A stretch of DNA of 21,927 nucleotides from a virus: positions 1 through 21,927 of IMG/VR virus record IMGVR_UViG_3300035698_014777; one strand, written 5' to 3'. The position numbers and the translations under genes are program-made. Below the pieces are notes generated by a model. That model was not told where the DNA came from. It did no database searches and saw only the letters and a program-made list of their open reading frames with translations. Shown in pieces: positions 15,101 through 21,927 of the stretch. How positions within the stretch are numbered: the first letter of the stretch is position 1; each line of letters begins with the position of its first letter.

Positions 15101-18100
15101 GGATCGTTACGGAGATTATTACATTTATTTTGGTAATAAAGATGAGATAACCAAACCATTATCTGCTCCAGCAAGTGTTTTTCACTACTTTCAAAACTTT
15201 GAGTCTCTGATTGATGGGCAAGATGTTTCTGAACTGGATGATGGCTATGTTACAATTAGTGGTGATGTGGAAGCCTACAGGTCACCAAAACAACATTCAA
15301 ATAAAGTTTATGCAGGACACGTTAGTGCTTCTTTAACAAACTCAGAAATTGATTTTGACTTTCCTACACTGAATGGCGGTGTTGTAGAATTTGCATATTG
15401 GCAAGAAACAAATGCGCCTGCTTGGACGTATTTAAGTGCAAATTTAAGTAAAATTACCACTGGTGGTTTTTTGTTACAAGACCCATCTAACTATGAGTAT
15501 ATACAGGATAAACAAGGGGGTGCCTTTAACGGGGTACTCACAGTAAACCCAGTCTACAGCACAGGCAAACAAATGTTGTTGCTAAAATACCATCACACAC
15601 TTGATGGTAGTGATTCCCATTGGGTTAATAAAGTACCGATAACATATGAACGACATACTAATGCTGCCTTAGGCTCTCTTGTTTCGTTCAAGGTGGACAC
15701 AAACGGGGCACACATATTCACAGACTATATTAAAGTGTGCAAAAGTTCAGAACATGCCTTAAATTATTACAACAGAGCCATCACACATCCAACCTTATCA
15801 GGTGATAGGTATTTAGGAACTATCCAAAAGTATATTGCTTTCCATCGTACTGTTGCAACAATTAAATTTGACCCTATTTATGACGCTTACCAAAATGGGT
15901 TGGATGTAACACAGTTAGAAACATCTAGAATAGCATACAAAATTAAATACGATATGGATAACTATGGCTCTGTCCCAGTAACTTTCAACATCAAAACATG
16001 GGTGTCTAATACGGTTACTTATAATAGTGCTTCTGTTATTGCTTCTATCGAAGTTGAGTGTACAACACACACTTTAGCGTTAGATAAGTATTTAATTGGT
16101 ACTGTATTAAATACTGATCTCTACGACAATTTATCAATGAAAGTTAGTTGTGACGCTGCAACGGCAGATGGCGGGTATTTAGATATTTCGTTGTGGGAAG
16201 TGGAGGTCTATAATAAATCTGCTTTACATAGTCAGGTAACAATTGGTACGTTAGAGGTTCGGGGTTTGTATGGTGATATTTCATTACAGGGCGCAGGTCG
16301 ATCTCAAATTTGGGGAATGCTGTATGTAAATGGTTATAAATACAGGTACTTTAGCGGTATCCCATTAAGTCAAGAGACCGGTCTTCTCTACACTGGCTCA
16401 TCTTATCCTGAGTACACTAAAAAAATAGTGACTGCACCTTCAGTTCATGCGGAAGCTGTTGGGTACCATACTTCTAGTATGAAGTCGCAAACTGAGTTTC
16501 AAATGGGTGTACTGCATAGTTCACTACTTCCGTTATCATATTTCGGGAAAGTTGAATATATAAATGCTGTTATGACCGAACAGATGGCAATTGAAAACAT
16601 CGCACTCAATATACCGCTTGAATACACTCTGTTGAAAGATGAAAGTATTAATGTACCCATTAGCATGACTGAGGGTATTGAGTTTAAGGGGGCTATACCA
16701 GTTGGGTATCAACAGTTAGTTCCTGTTTATATTTCTAACAGCCCTGTTGATAACATTTCAGGACGTTCAATTGGGTATACAACTAATGTTGAAACTGGTA
16801 GTGGTGTTATTAGCGCACAAGTTATACCTCTTAATTTCTTATCGGGTGCTATATATCGAGATACATTGTTGGTTGGGTACATGGCAGGTGTTTCCGAAAA
16901 ACTACAACAACGAGTAGGATACACTAAAGCAGGTACTATTAGTGGTAACATACCAGCTGGCAACGAGTTAGGTATAGTGCTTAGTGTTGATACACCAGTT
17001 GAAGCACTGCAATTACAAGACATTACTAGTCGTGCCAATATTGAAACTAACCAAAATATAGAAGAGCTACAACTAACTAATGTTGAAACTGGCAGTGGTG
17101 TTGTTGATGTGCACACTGTTCCTCATAGTTTTCTAGAGGGGGTTGCACACAAAAGCATATTGTTAGTTGAAGATGTGGCAAAAGTAGCAGACAGATTGCA
17201 ACAACAAGTAGAGTACACTAAAGCAAACGTTATTAACGATAATATACCAGTTGGGGATGAGTTAGGAGTTGCAATTAATGCAGACACACCAGTTGAGGTA
17301 ATACAAATACAAAATATTATCAACACTGTTGATATTAAAACGCTATTAAATATAGAGGAAACACAACAAACCCCTATTAATACTGGTATTGGTTTTGATG
17401 AAAGCCAGAAGGTACCAGTCTTTCTCCCTATCGGATTGGTTGCACCAAATTCCATGCCAGCCGGGGTGTCGAGTTCGGTAGTTGAAATTGCTAAAGGTAT
17501 TATACCAATAGACTATAGTAAAATAGTTGAATTCAAGAAGTCAACACCTGTTTCATACGAACGTGGGTATACCACGTCACATAAAATACCTTCTGGGATA
17601 CAAGAAGGAATAATAGATACCAATGAATTGAGTACAGAATTTGTTTCTGGTACTGATATTCCTGTCTCCTCTCCTGTTGAGAGTGGTGTAGGAATGGTTG
17701 AATCTGTGTTACTTCCGTTGTTTATACCTGTTGGTGTCAGGTCCGGAAACGGTATTCCAATAGAGGTGTTTAGTTCAGTCGTAGAAGTTTGCAAGGGTGT
17801 GATACCTGTAGACTTTTTACAGACGTCATCATTTGTAGAAACGATACCGATTGATTATCTACAAAAAATTTCAGGGTATACTAATATCTATTTTGAAGCA
17901 CTACGTGACGTCGAATCAGGAGGACAAACATTAGTAGAAATTAATGAGGAGTTGGAAGAAACATCTACAACCCCATTAGACCTTCTGGTGAGTTTTTCCG
18001 AAGAACTAAGTAGTTATACTGAGTTTTTAACTGGTCTCAGTATTGGTGGAAAGTCACCTGTTGAGTATACAACCTCGGCGGTTGCGCTATTAACGTCTGG

Positions 18101-18449
18101 TAATATGCCCATAGAAACGATTAAAACTGTAGAGTGGGTTAACCGAGCATTAATTGAACAGTTGAGAGATGTTGAAGTACCACATAAAATTGTGGTAGAT
18201 AATGTTTCAGGCGTTGGTGTAACTGTTAGTGTTTTAATTGATGTTTTAGCGGGTGTGTCTTTCACACCTTTAATTTCTTTTCCAATAGAGGTACTACGTG
18301 GTGAATTAATTAAAGCTGGATTACCTGTTGATTTTACCGGAGTTGCAGTTATTACGAGAAAAATATTGGCCAGGTACTTTCAATTAACACGCAGTACAAT
18401 TAATCAGGTGTCACTCGATAATAGTATAACAAGAATGATTAAACCCTAA
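12084..18449 (+). CDS. Giant multidomain tail fibre/spike with BNR_4-like propeller
   Basis: This 2121-residue protein starts at ATG 12084 with AAAGGAG upstream. Domains in order, by eye: beta jelly-roll (1-167); fibronectin-III-like module with YYWRIKFIND (about 168-282); a probable BNR_4-type beta propeller (about 295-735) with the family-like DTHHYPSICVDNDGYIHCF at H400-H401 and DNGATWNGPYIF; a second jelly-roll resembling the first (about 740-892), with Trp repeats WTTDPWTDNPW; a DUF2341-like segment (about 955-1040) ending YYIYFGN; a LamG-like sandwich (1045-1235); another beta domain (1245-1390); then about 630 residues of short IP-type repeats, including 98-100 residue tandem units. 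BNR_4 propellers occur in polysaccharide lyases, so host glycan binding or cleavage is likely. The lack of long coiled coils or membrane segments argues against a tape measure. Confidence 0.8.
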   Translation: MSTATFRPLSDGTYSQWTAIGDHYPYVDDGVDWGSSSDYTARGGGGFNTAADTFDFTVSGVSGVVNSVTVHYVLYQDSTGSPDVSGFLYLDGSTLSDTLQDVDALTTWEEKTTVFNLTPAGNSWTVASLSDLEFGYITLGGSFKTNTRLNSTWLSVDYTSAAGSVNVAPASLLCEGTTGFNNACAIPIFSAIFKTEFVIGTTHQSYIEICEGTSNFDVIFASGWNSFASTQQDTRCPNIYYGVGGTWSIGTLYSHPTYYWRIKFINDDGGTSPTSAIGQFSGINRYWVNDDYIFRRKLLFGSAHATITSGSTATFSIKTGNRLIIAQNGCFNESIQASGGFNLARFDAKTHISYLAQPPHTGENKGNYENWINTLDLSTTPPVVGEPHKISDAGSHSDTHHYPSICVDNDGYIHCFLSRHPGGVKYLRSFQSNISGCLSGEDTGATLWFNPITEGLEEHSEGAGLTYPTPFVDPITNSVILFSRYNENEYVYYTVTDNGATWNGPYIFMTDEHANGDRIYCYGLRMDRATRRMHIGFTLNHRDTGDAEELERGVWYMYSDYDSTGTTTMPYKDWYYANGSLAGKTHDGYWGEEQVCYLNNTAAGWATMVKRALIFTEPWDDTVAPPGTQYNARAFIENLELVGSDPVVFWEQKARPGEPDAKYSATGETDLLCARYTADIGDNTGNWKINPITTNLEGHDKMLRVRRSGVSVMGDIDGSLSAWFPVAGRTRGWRRIGTKDITSSNCTASSVTGSFHSAIGGDISLIDGDATSVPMSTIDCYFSVGSIEKPTSDKTLFALDIDAIVRAESNASVQLFINKGDTDTFSATLNMFCTATKFVYYRYLRNTWTTDPWTDNPWTATSIGSLSFGIKLVAGGTVHVSKLYAKMEYTVSSNGEWTASEMWKIKSYDKGDTWEVTELSRNSHIGVPMMSQKPWLSSDQQEVSWTSGSDVFYSYDAPYGLVDYSGQDFKVYYGTTEIDRVADYFNNNGSEVSFKLQEDICKDKMADRYGDYYIYFGNKDEITKPLSAPASVFHYFQNFESLIDGQDVSELDDGYVTISGDVEAYRSPKQHSNKVYAGHVSASLTNSEIDFDFPTLNGGVVEFAYWQETNAPAWTYLSANLSKITTGGFLLQDPSNYEYIQDKQGGAFNGVLTVNPVYSTGKQMLLLKYHHTLDGSDSHWVNKVPITYERHTNAALGSLVSFKVDTNGAHIFTDYIKVCKSSEHALNYYNRAITHPTLSGDRYLGTIQKYIAFHRTVATIKFDPIYDAYQNGLDVTQLETSRIAYKIKYDMDNYGSVPVTFNIKTWVSNTVTYNSASVIASIEVECTTHTLALDKYLIGTVLNTDLYDNLSMKVSCDAATADGGYLDISLWEVEVYNKSALHSQVTIGTLEVRGLYGDISLQGAGRSQIWGMLYVNGYKYRYFSGIPLSQETGLLYTGSSYPEYTKKIVTAPSVHAEAVGYHTSSMKSQTEFQMGVLHSSLLPLSYFGKVEYINAVMTEQMAIENIALNIPLEYTLLKDESINVPISMTEGIEFKGAIPVGYQQLVPVYISNSPVDNISGRSIGYTTNVETGSGVISAQVIPLNFLSGAIYRDTLLVGYMAGVSEKLQQRVGYTKAGTISGNIPAGNELGIVLSVDTPVEALQLQDITSRANIETNQNIEELQLTNVETGSGVVDVHTVPHSFLEGVAHKSILLVEDVAKVADRLQQQVEYTKANVINDNIPVGDELGVAINADTPVEVIQIQNIINTVDIKTLLNIEETQQTPINTGIGFDESQKVPVFLPIGLVAPNSMPAGVSSSVVEIAKGIIPIDYSKIVEFKKSTPVSYERGYTTSHKIPSGIQEGIIDTNELSTEFVSGTDIPVSSPVESGVGMVESVLLPLFIPVGVRSGNGIPIEVFSSVVEVCKGVIPVDFLQTSSFVETIPIDYLQKISGYTNIYFEALRDVESGGQTLVEINEELEETSTTPLDLLVSFSEELSSYTEFLTGLSIGGKSPVEYTTSAVALLTSGNMPIETIKTVEWVNRALIEQLRDVEVPHKIVVDNVSGVGVTVSVLIDVLAGVSFTPLISFPIEVLRGELIKAGLPVDFTGVAVITRKILARYFQLTRSTINQVSLDNSITRMIKP
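16785..17972 (+). repeat. Tandem 98-100 residue units inside the fibre C-terminus
   Basis: Units begin at 16785 (residue 1568), 17079 (1666), 17373 (1764) and about 17673 (1864), spaced 294, 294 and 300 bases. The first two are clearly duplicates: NVETGSGV opens both and IEELQLT aligns with IEETQQT near the end. Units three and four match each other over about 70 residues (SSSVVEIAKGIIPIDYSK against FSSVVEVCKGVIPVDFLQ). Units one/two and three/four are more distant but share the phase and the small motif (I/V)P(V/I/L)-x-(Y/F). Within units this motif recurs roughly every 14-16 residues. The end of unit four is approximate. Confidence 0.8.
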
Positions 18450-18467
18450 TAGTTAAGGAGTTAACAC

Positions 18468-19508
18468 ATGGCAGTAGAAGCAAGACATATTGTTTTTTAC
18501 GGCTCAGCCGATATGCAGGAAACCGATACGGGTACTACTCAAGGTGGAGCCATTGATAAAACAGTTAAGGTAACCTTTGCTGATTTGAAAGCAGCGGCTT
18601 CTCTTTTGCTCTATTCAGATAGTGCTAGTGATACAGCTGTTCACGTAGTTATTACTGGTAGAGATAGCAGTGGAGCGTTAATCAGTGACAATAAAATACT
18701 TACTGGATTAACCAAGTCAGTTATTGCGACTGCTTACGAACGTTTGTTAAAAGCAACTAAATCGACAGGATCAACTTATGCTGGTAACATCGCTGTTGTA
18801 CAAGGAGCAGAGGCATCGTTATCTGGAACAGCACAAAGTGGTGGTACAACATGGATTCAATTAGCAAATGGTGCTATTACAGCAAATAATGATTACAAAG
18901 GTAAGGTGCTTTATGTAACAGGTGGTTCGGGCACAGCACAATTTGGTGAAATTGTAAAAACGGTGGCAGACGATGATAAATGCTATGTTCGATTAAGAGA
19001 TAAATGGGCTGTTGCAACACCTTGTTTTGGAACTGATTCAACATACGAAATTCGAGCAGGTATTGTATTCGAAAAAGCATTAGGTTACAGTACTGAGGCA
19101 GAAGAAATTAATGTGGTAAGACGTCCATTTTATAATGCAGCTTCAGACCCATCAACAGCAGCAACATTTTATGAGAAATTGTTTGCGACAAATGTAAACG
19201 GTACGTTAACACTAAGTAACACAACACTAACAGAAGTTGCAAGTGGTATTTATGCAAAAGTTTCTTTTGCGTTAGCTACTGGACTAGCTGATGCTGCAAC
19301 TATTCATGATAGACGTGTTGTAGCCGCTTCATTACCTAGCAACATCACATCATTTTTCGATAGTACTGATGGTGCGCAGGACTGTCCCAATAGCAAGAAC
19401 TTTACCTATTCAACAGGTCTTGGTGTTTGGTTACGTCTTGGTTTGAGTTCAGGTGACTCTGCTCAAAACAGTTTTTATGAACTACAGATCAACGGTCAAA
19501 CCATTTAA
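18468..19508 (+). CDS. Virion structural protein (346 aa)
   Basis: The ATG at 18468 has AAGGAG nine bases upstream. The N-terminal third (MAVEARHIVFYGSADMQETD, then GGAID, and VVITGRDSSGALISDNKILTG near 63-83) resembles a recurring phage structural family whose members begin with an Ala-rich strand, a GGAID turn and a GRDxxG strand; I recall this from phage virion proteins without a firm role. The rest is Ala/Thr/Ser/Gly-rich beta structure with a DRRVVAASLPSNITSFFDST segment near 285. No coiled coil, signal peptide or HK97-like N-arm is evident. It is the last gene before a terminator. A major capsid or tail-tube role is possible because those are otherwise missing, but the sequence does not establish it. 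Confidence 0.65.
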   Translation: MAVEARHIVFYGSADMQETDTGTTQGGAIDKTVKVTFADLKAAASLLLYSDSASDTAVHVVITGRDSSGALISDNKILTGLTKSVIATAYERLLKATKSTGSTYAGNIAVVQGAEASLSGTAQSGGTTWIQLANGAITANNDYKGKVLYVTGGSGTAQFGEIVKTVADDDKCYVRLRDKWAVATPCFGTDSTYEIRAGIVFEKALGYSTEAEEINVVRRPFYNAASDPSTAATFYEKLFATNVNGTLTLSNTTLTEVASGIYAKVSFALATGLADAATIHDRRVVAASLPSNITSFFDSTDGAQDCPNSKNFTYSTGLGVWLRLGLSSGDSAQNSFYELQINGQTI

Positions 19509-19513
19509 ATCTG

Positions 19514-19541
19514 AAGTAGCCCTTAATTGGGCTACTTTTAT
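19514..19541 (+). terminator. Rho-independent terminator
   Basis: A nine-base perfect stem, AAGTAGCCC (19514-19522) and GGGCTACTT (19529-19537), with a six-base loop TTAATT, runs into TTTTATT. It lies six bases after the stop of the 346-residue virion gene and just before the ribosome binding site of the beta-helix gene, so it should end or reduce transcription of the main late operon here and lower expression of the two exported proteins downstream. Confidence 0.85.
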
Positions 19542-19553
19542 TAAGGAGTATAA

Positions 19554-21380
19554 ATGTCTTTTTCTAAGTACGTGATGTGCTTGTTAATGATCATTCTTTT
19601 TGCAGCTACTAATGCAAGTGCCACAAATTATTATGTTTCAGAGTCCGGTGATAACACTACCGGGCTCTCTTGGTCAACAGCATTTACACACCCAAATACG
19701 TTAACAGCAAATGTTAGTGGTGGAGACACATCATTTATCGGTATATCTCTTTGGATGGATTGCTTTATTGAAACGCCGTCAGGTGGCACACTTACAGCAC
19801 CAACGGTTTACATTTGTTCCACATCTGTTGTTGATGGTTCAATTGGTAAACCACGTTTATACGCATGTGAAGAGGTAACTGGTTGGACTGTGGCCGATGG
19901 TAATGCAGGGGATACAATATATAGGTCTACTTATATTACTAATTACCCGTACGCTGTTAATACACCATACCCAGATAGTAACATCAATTTGTGTGCAATT
20001 GTAATGCCTGATGACACTGTTATTTTAGAAACCAGACATTTAGTTTGGGATTCATCAGAGGTTTCCGCTTGTGACGGAATAACAGTGTTAAATTGGACAC
20101 GAAATGTAAAAAATGATGACTCTACTTTTATGCATTGGTACGACTCTGCTTCTGGTGCTCTTTATATTAATCCACCAACTGACGATTTTCTTTCTGCGGG
20201 GCATAAGGTATTTGTTTCAACACATCCTGTATTTTTAACCTCTAATGGAAATAACCATGTTTATATACGTGGACTAAGAATGGGGTTTGCGAAACAAGCC
20301 TCTGTACATTTAAGAGGCAGGGCTGATAGTTGCGAGATAACAGATTGTGTTATGGAATACACATGTGGTGAAATAGGCGAGAATACAACTGCTGGTGTAC
20401 ATACTAACAATATTTTTCCTGACCACAAAACCCGTATCCTAATTGCACGGGATACAATTAGGCAATCACGTGGTGGAATTGGGTGGGCTTCCGGCGGAGC
20501 TGGATACAAGTCATATCGCAATAATAACTACTGTACTATGACAGAAAATAGTTACGAACACACGGGTTCCGGATGTATGTTGTATGCTGCGACAGATGTT
20601 ATTGTAGAGTATTGTCTCTTTGAAGAATTACACGGTACGGGAGTGTACTTAAAAAATTCAGGCGATCTTAATGACAGTTTAGAATTTGTAGCACGTTTTA
20701 ATACGTTTAGAGAAAATGGTAAGTATGATGGACCAAATAATGGAATGGATGGTTCTGGTAATGGTATTTGTATAGGGTACCGTAATTACGCTTGTTCTAT
20801 CTATGCTAACATATTCGACCATCAAGCTGGCGCTGGTATTGCTCTTGCGTACCAACATAGCGTAGGATATGAACACGGCCACCATTGGATAGCATTTAAC
20901 AATTTTGTACGTATGGGTACGGCTATTTGGACAGTTACAGGTGCTTCATACAAAGAGGCGGATGATTATAGTTACATTATGTACAATATTATGTACGACT
21001 ACATGTGTCCACCTTACAATGGTTATTTAGGTTGCGGTTATTGGGGGACGTATCAAAATACAGACATTAATCAAGACAAAATAGACTATAACATTTGGTG
21101 GGATGGAGGTTCTGATAATTTATGGTATCCACATGGTGGTCCCGCTGGACAAAATTTTGCTGCATGGCAGTCTGATGGATTTGACGTACATGGTTCTGAG
21201 TCGAATCCTAACTTTACTGACACAACGATTAATTGGGCTAGAAGTTCTTATACTGAACTTAGTACACCAATAGCAGTTGATGTTGGTGATTCAATAGTCT
21301 ATTTTATTACTCAAGGTGTTTGGCAGCCTGATTATACACCGTCGAGTACTAGTAGTAGAGTTAGAATAAGGAAAAATTAA
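19554..21380 (+). CDS. Exported right-handed beta-helix protein, tailspike or polysaccharide lyase-like
   Basis: The 608-residue product starts at ATG 19554, with AAGGAG eight bases upstream and immediately after a terminator. It begins with a convincing Sec signal peptide: K5, a hydrophobic core (VMCLLMIILFAAT), and an A-x-A site NASA|T after residue 23. The mature start (NYYVSESGDNTTGLSWSTAF) is the usual N-cap of pectate-lyase-like parallel beta-helices. Residues about 210-480 show the repeating turns of such a helix (VYIRGLRMGF, CEITDCVMEY, ILIARDTIRQSR, VIVEYCLFEELHGTGVYL, FVARFNTFREN, CSIYANIFDHQAGAGIAL, IAFNNFVRMGTAI). It has more than a dozen cysteines, fitting export and disulfides. 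It could be a surface-glycan depolymerase secreted by the infected or lysogenised cell, or a spike. Catalytic residues cannot be assigned. Confidence 0.8.
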   Translation: MSFSKYVMCLLMIILFAATNASATNYYVSESGDNTTGLSWSTAFTHPNTLTANVSGGDTSFIGISLWMDCFIETPSGGTLTAPTVYICSTSVVDGSIGKPRLYACEEVTGWTVADGNAGDTIYRSTYITNYPYAVNTPYPDSNINLCAIVMPDDTVILETRHLVWDSSEVSACDGITVLNWTRNVKNDDSTFMHWYDSASGALYINPPTDDFLSAGHKVFVSTHPVFLTSNGNNHVYIRGLRMGFAKQASVHLRGRADSCEITDCVMEYTCGEIGENTTAGVHTNNIFPDHKTRILIARDTIRQSRGGIGWASGGAGYKSYRNNNYCTMTENSYEHTGSGCMLYAATDVIVEYCLFEELHGTGVYLKNSGDLNDSLEFVARFNTFRENGKYDGPNNGMDGSGNGICIGYRNYACSIYANIFDHQAGAGIALAYQHSVGYEHGHHWIAFNNFVRMGTAIWTVTGASYKEADDYSYIMYNIMYDYMCPPYNGYLGCGYWGTYQNTDINQDKIDYNIWWDGGSDNLWYPHGGPAGQNFAAWQSDGFDVHGSESNPNFTDTTINWARSSYTELSTPIAVDVGDSIVYFITQGVWQPDYTPSSTSSRVRIRKN

Positions 21381-21927
21381 ATGTGGAAATATATTGTAGT
21401 ATTAATTATCACAACTATTTTAGTTGCTAGTTTTGCTTTTCCAATTAACGTTCGCCCTGGTACCGATGTAACAATACCAGTATACAGTGAATTAGCAGAT
21501 GGTACAGTCATTGTTCCAGACTCTATGCGTATGCAGGTTTATTATGAAGGAACTGAAGTATTTGATGCGTGGTTTAATAGCGCCGATGCTGAATGTGCTG
21601 TTGATGATGTTAATTTAATATTTCATGATGTTTTTGGTGATATAGATGGCGCTGGTGGAGAAGGACAATACCTTATTATTGCCACTGCGTATGATAGTAG
21701 TACAAAAAAATTAACACCTTTTTATTCCAACTATGAAGTGGGCTTATTTGATTCTCTTTTAGCAGGTGCTTCTGTGTCAGATGTTTATGACGAGTTTGTG
21801 GATGGTACTAATGAGGATGCATTTAAGGCAACAGGTTTTTCTACTCATGATCCAGCCGGAGTTTACACTGAGTTTGTGGATGGTACTAATGAGGATGAGT
21901 TCAAAGCTGATGTGTCTGGAGTAAGTA
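21381..21927 (+). CDS. Partial exported fibre-like protein with 26-residue repeats
   Basis: This frame starts at ATG 21381, directly after the TAA of the beta-helix gene, with AAGGAA upstream, and is open for 182 codons to the window end. The N-terminus (MWKYIVVLIITTILVASFAF) is a probable signal peptide with cleavage near SFA|F. Mature residues begin with a beta-rich region (PINVRPGTDVTIPVYSELAD) that resembles small Ig-like tail modules, then YLIIATAYDSSTKKLTPFY, and finally two repeats built on EFVDGTNEDxFKA at about residues 138-150 and 164-176. Such D-G-[TS]-N-E-D-x-F-K-A units recur in phage fibre proteins before coiled coils. The C-terminal part is outside the window, so function cannot be stated. 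Confidence 0.7.
   Translation, partial: MWKYIVVLIITTILVASFAFPINVRPGTDVTIPVYSELADGTVIVPDSMRMQVYYEGTEVFDAWFNSADAECAVDDVNLIFHDVFGDIDGAGGEGQYLIIATAYDSSTKKLTPFYSNYEVGLFDSLLAGASVSDVYDEFVDGTNEDAFKATGFSTHDPAGVYTEFVDGTNEDEFKADVSGVS
21792..21897 (+). repeat. Direct repeat, 28 bp perfect, 78 bp period
   Basis: The 28 bases at 21792-21819 recur exactly at 21870-21897 (both begin GAGTTTGTGGATGG and continue to GAGGATG). The spacing of 78 bases equals 26 codons, so the protein repeats in frame. Identity at the DNA level, including third positions, suggests a recent duplication or ongoing recombination. More copies may follow beyond the window. Confidence 0.85.

Noticed and set aside
16727-18265. Minus-strand frames opposite the fibre repeats
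   Set aside because: They are Thr/Ser/Pro-rich mirror readings of the repeats and recur only because the repeat does.
12084-18449. The 2121-residue protein as a tape measure
   Set aside because: It is long enough, but it is beta-rich and modular, with propeller, LamG-like and Pro-containing repeats, and lacks long coiled coils, hydrophobic segments or peptidase motifs.
1-21927. tRNA genes, CRISPR arrays, insertion sequences, integrase or att sites
   Set aside because: I saw no cloverleaf with a CCA-ready acceptor stem, no regularly spaced direct repeats outside coding frames, and no transposase or integrase motifs; a tRNAscan run would be the decisive check for tRNAs.

Overview
The window is part of an AT-rich genome of a tailed double-stranded DNA phage (Caudoviricetes), or a prophage of one. 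The evidence is a large terminase with intact ATPase and nuclease motifs, followed directly by a portal protein fused to a MuF-type domain and a run of beta-rich virion proteins. Genes are tightly packed, often overlapping by 1 to 26 bases, with clear AAGGAG-type ribosome binding sites and some GTG or TTG starts. The host cannot be read from the sequence. A GT9 (heptosyltransferase-like) domain and two Sec-type signal peptides fit a Gram-negative host; a BNR_4-like propeller and a parallel beta-helix suggest a host coated in polysaccharide.

Left arm (1-4920, all minus strand, read right to left): a compact operon of two unrecognised helical or small proteins, a MazG-family nucleotide pyrophosphohydrolase, a deoxynucleoside monophosphate kinase-like protein with a TTG start, an HNH endonuclease, a 704-residue protein joining a GT9 domain to a CgeB-like glycosyltransferase domain, a small protein with a weak resemblance to phage NTP-pyrophosphohydrolase-like proteins, and two very short reading frames at the left edge, the last running out of the window. 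The theme is nucleotide-pool control plus glycosylation.

Divergent control region (4921-5154): no gene. It holds a cluster of alternating ATGCAA/TTGCAT words forming one long near-perfect hairpin and several alternative ones, a second inverted repeat (GTTACTT/AAGTAAC), and AT-rich promoter-like sequence. It probably drives both arms.

Right arm (5122-21927, all plus strand): a probable small terminase, TerL, portal-MuF, a complete-motif cupin, a C-terminally membrane-anchored coiled-coil protein, three small virion or unknown proteins, a giant 2121-residue multidomain fibre or spike, a 346-residue virion protein, a rho-independent terminator, a signal-peptide-bearing beta-helix protein, and the start of a second signal-peptide-bearing fibre-like protein with 26-residue repeats that leaves the window. 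No recognisable prohead protease, scaffold or HK97-type major capsid protein sits between portal and fibre, where one would usually look.

The most unusual elements are the giant fibre with its C-terminal 98-100 residue tandem units, the two consecutive exported proteins at the end of the late operon, the GT9-CgeB fusion, the cupin coupled to the portal gene, and the palindrome array in the divergent promoter region.
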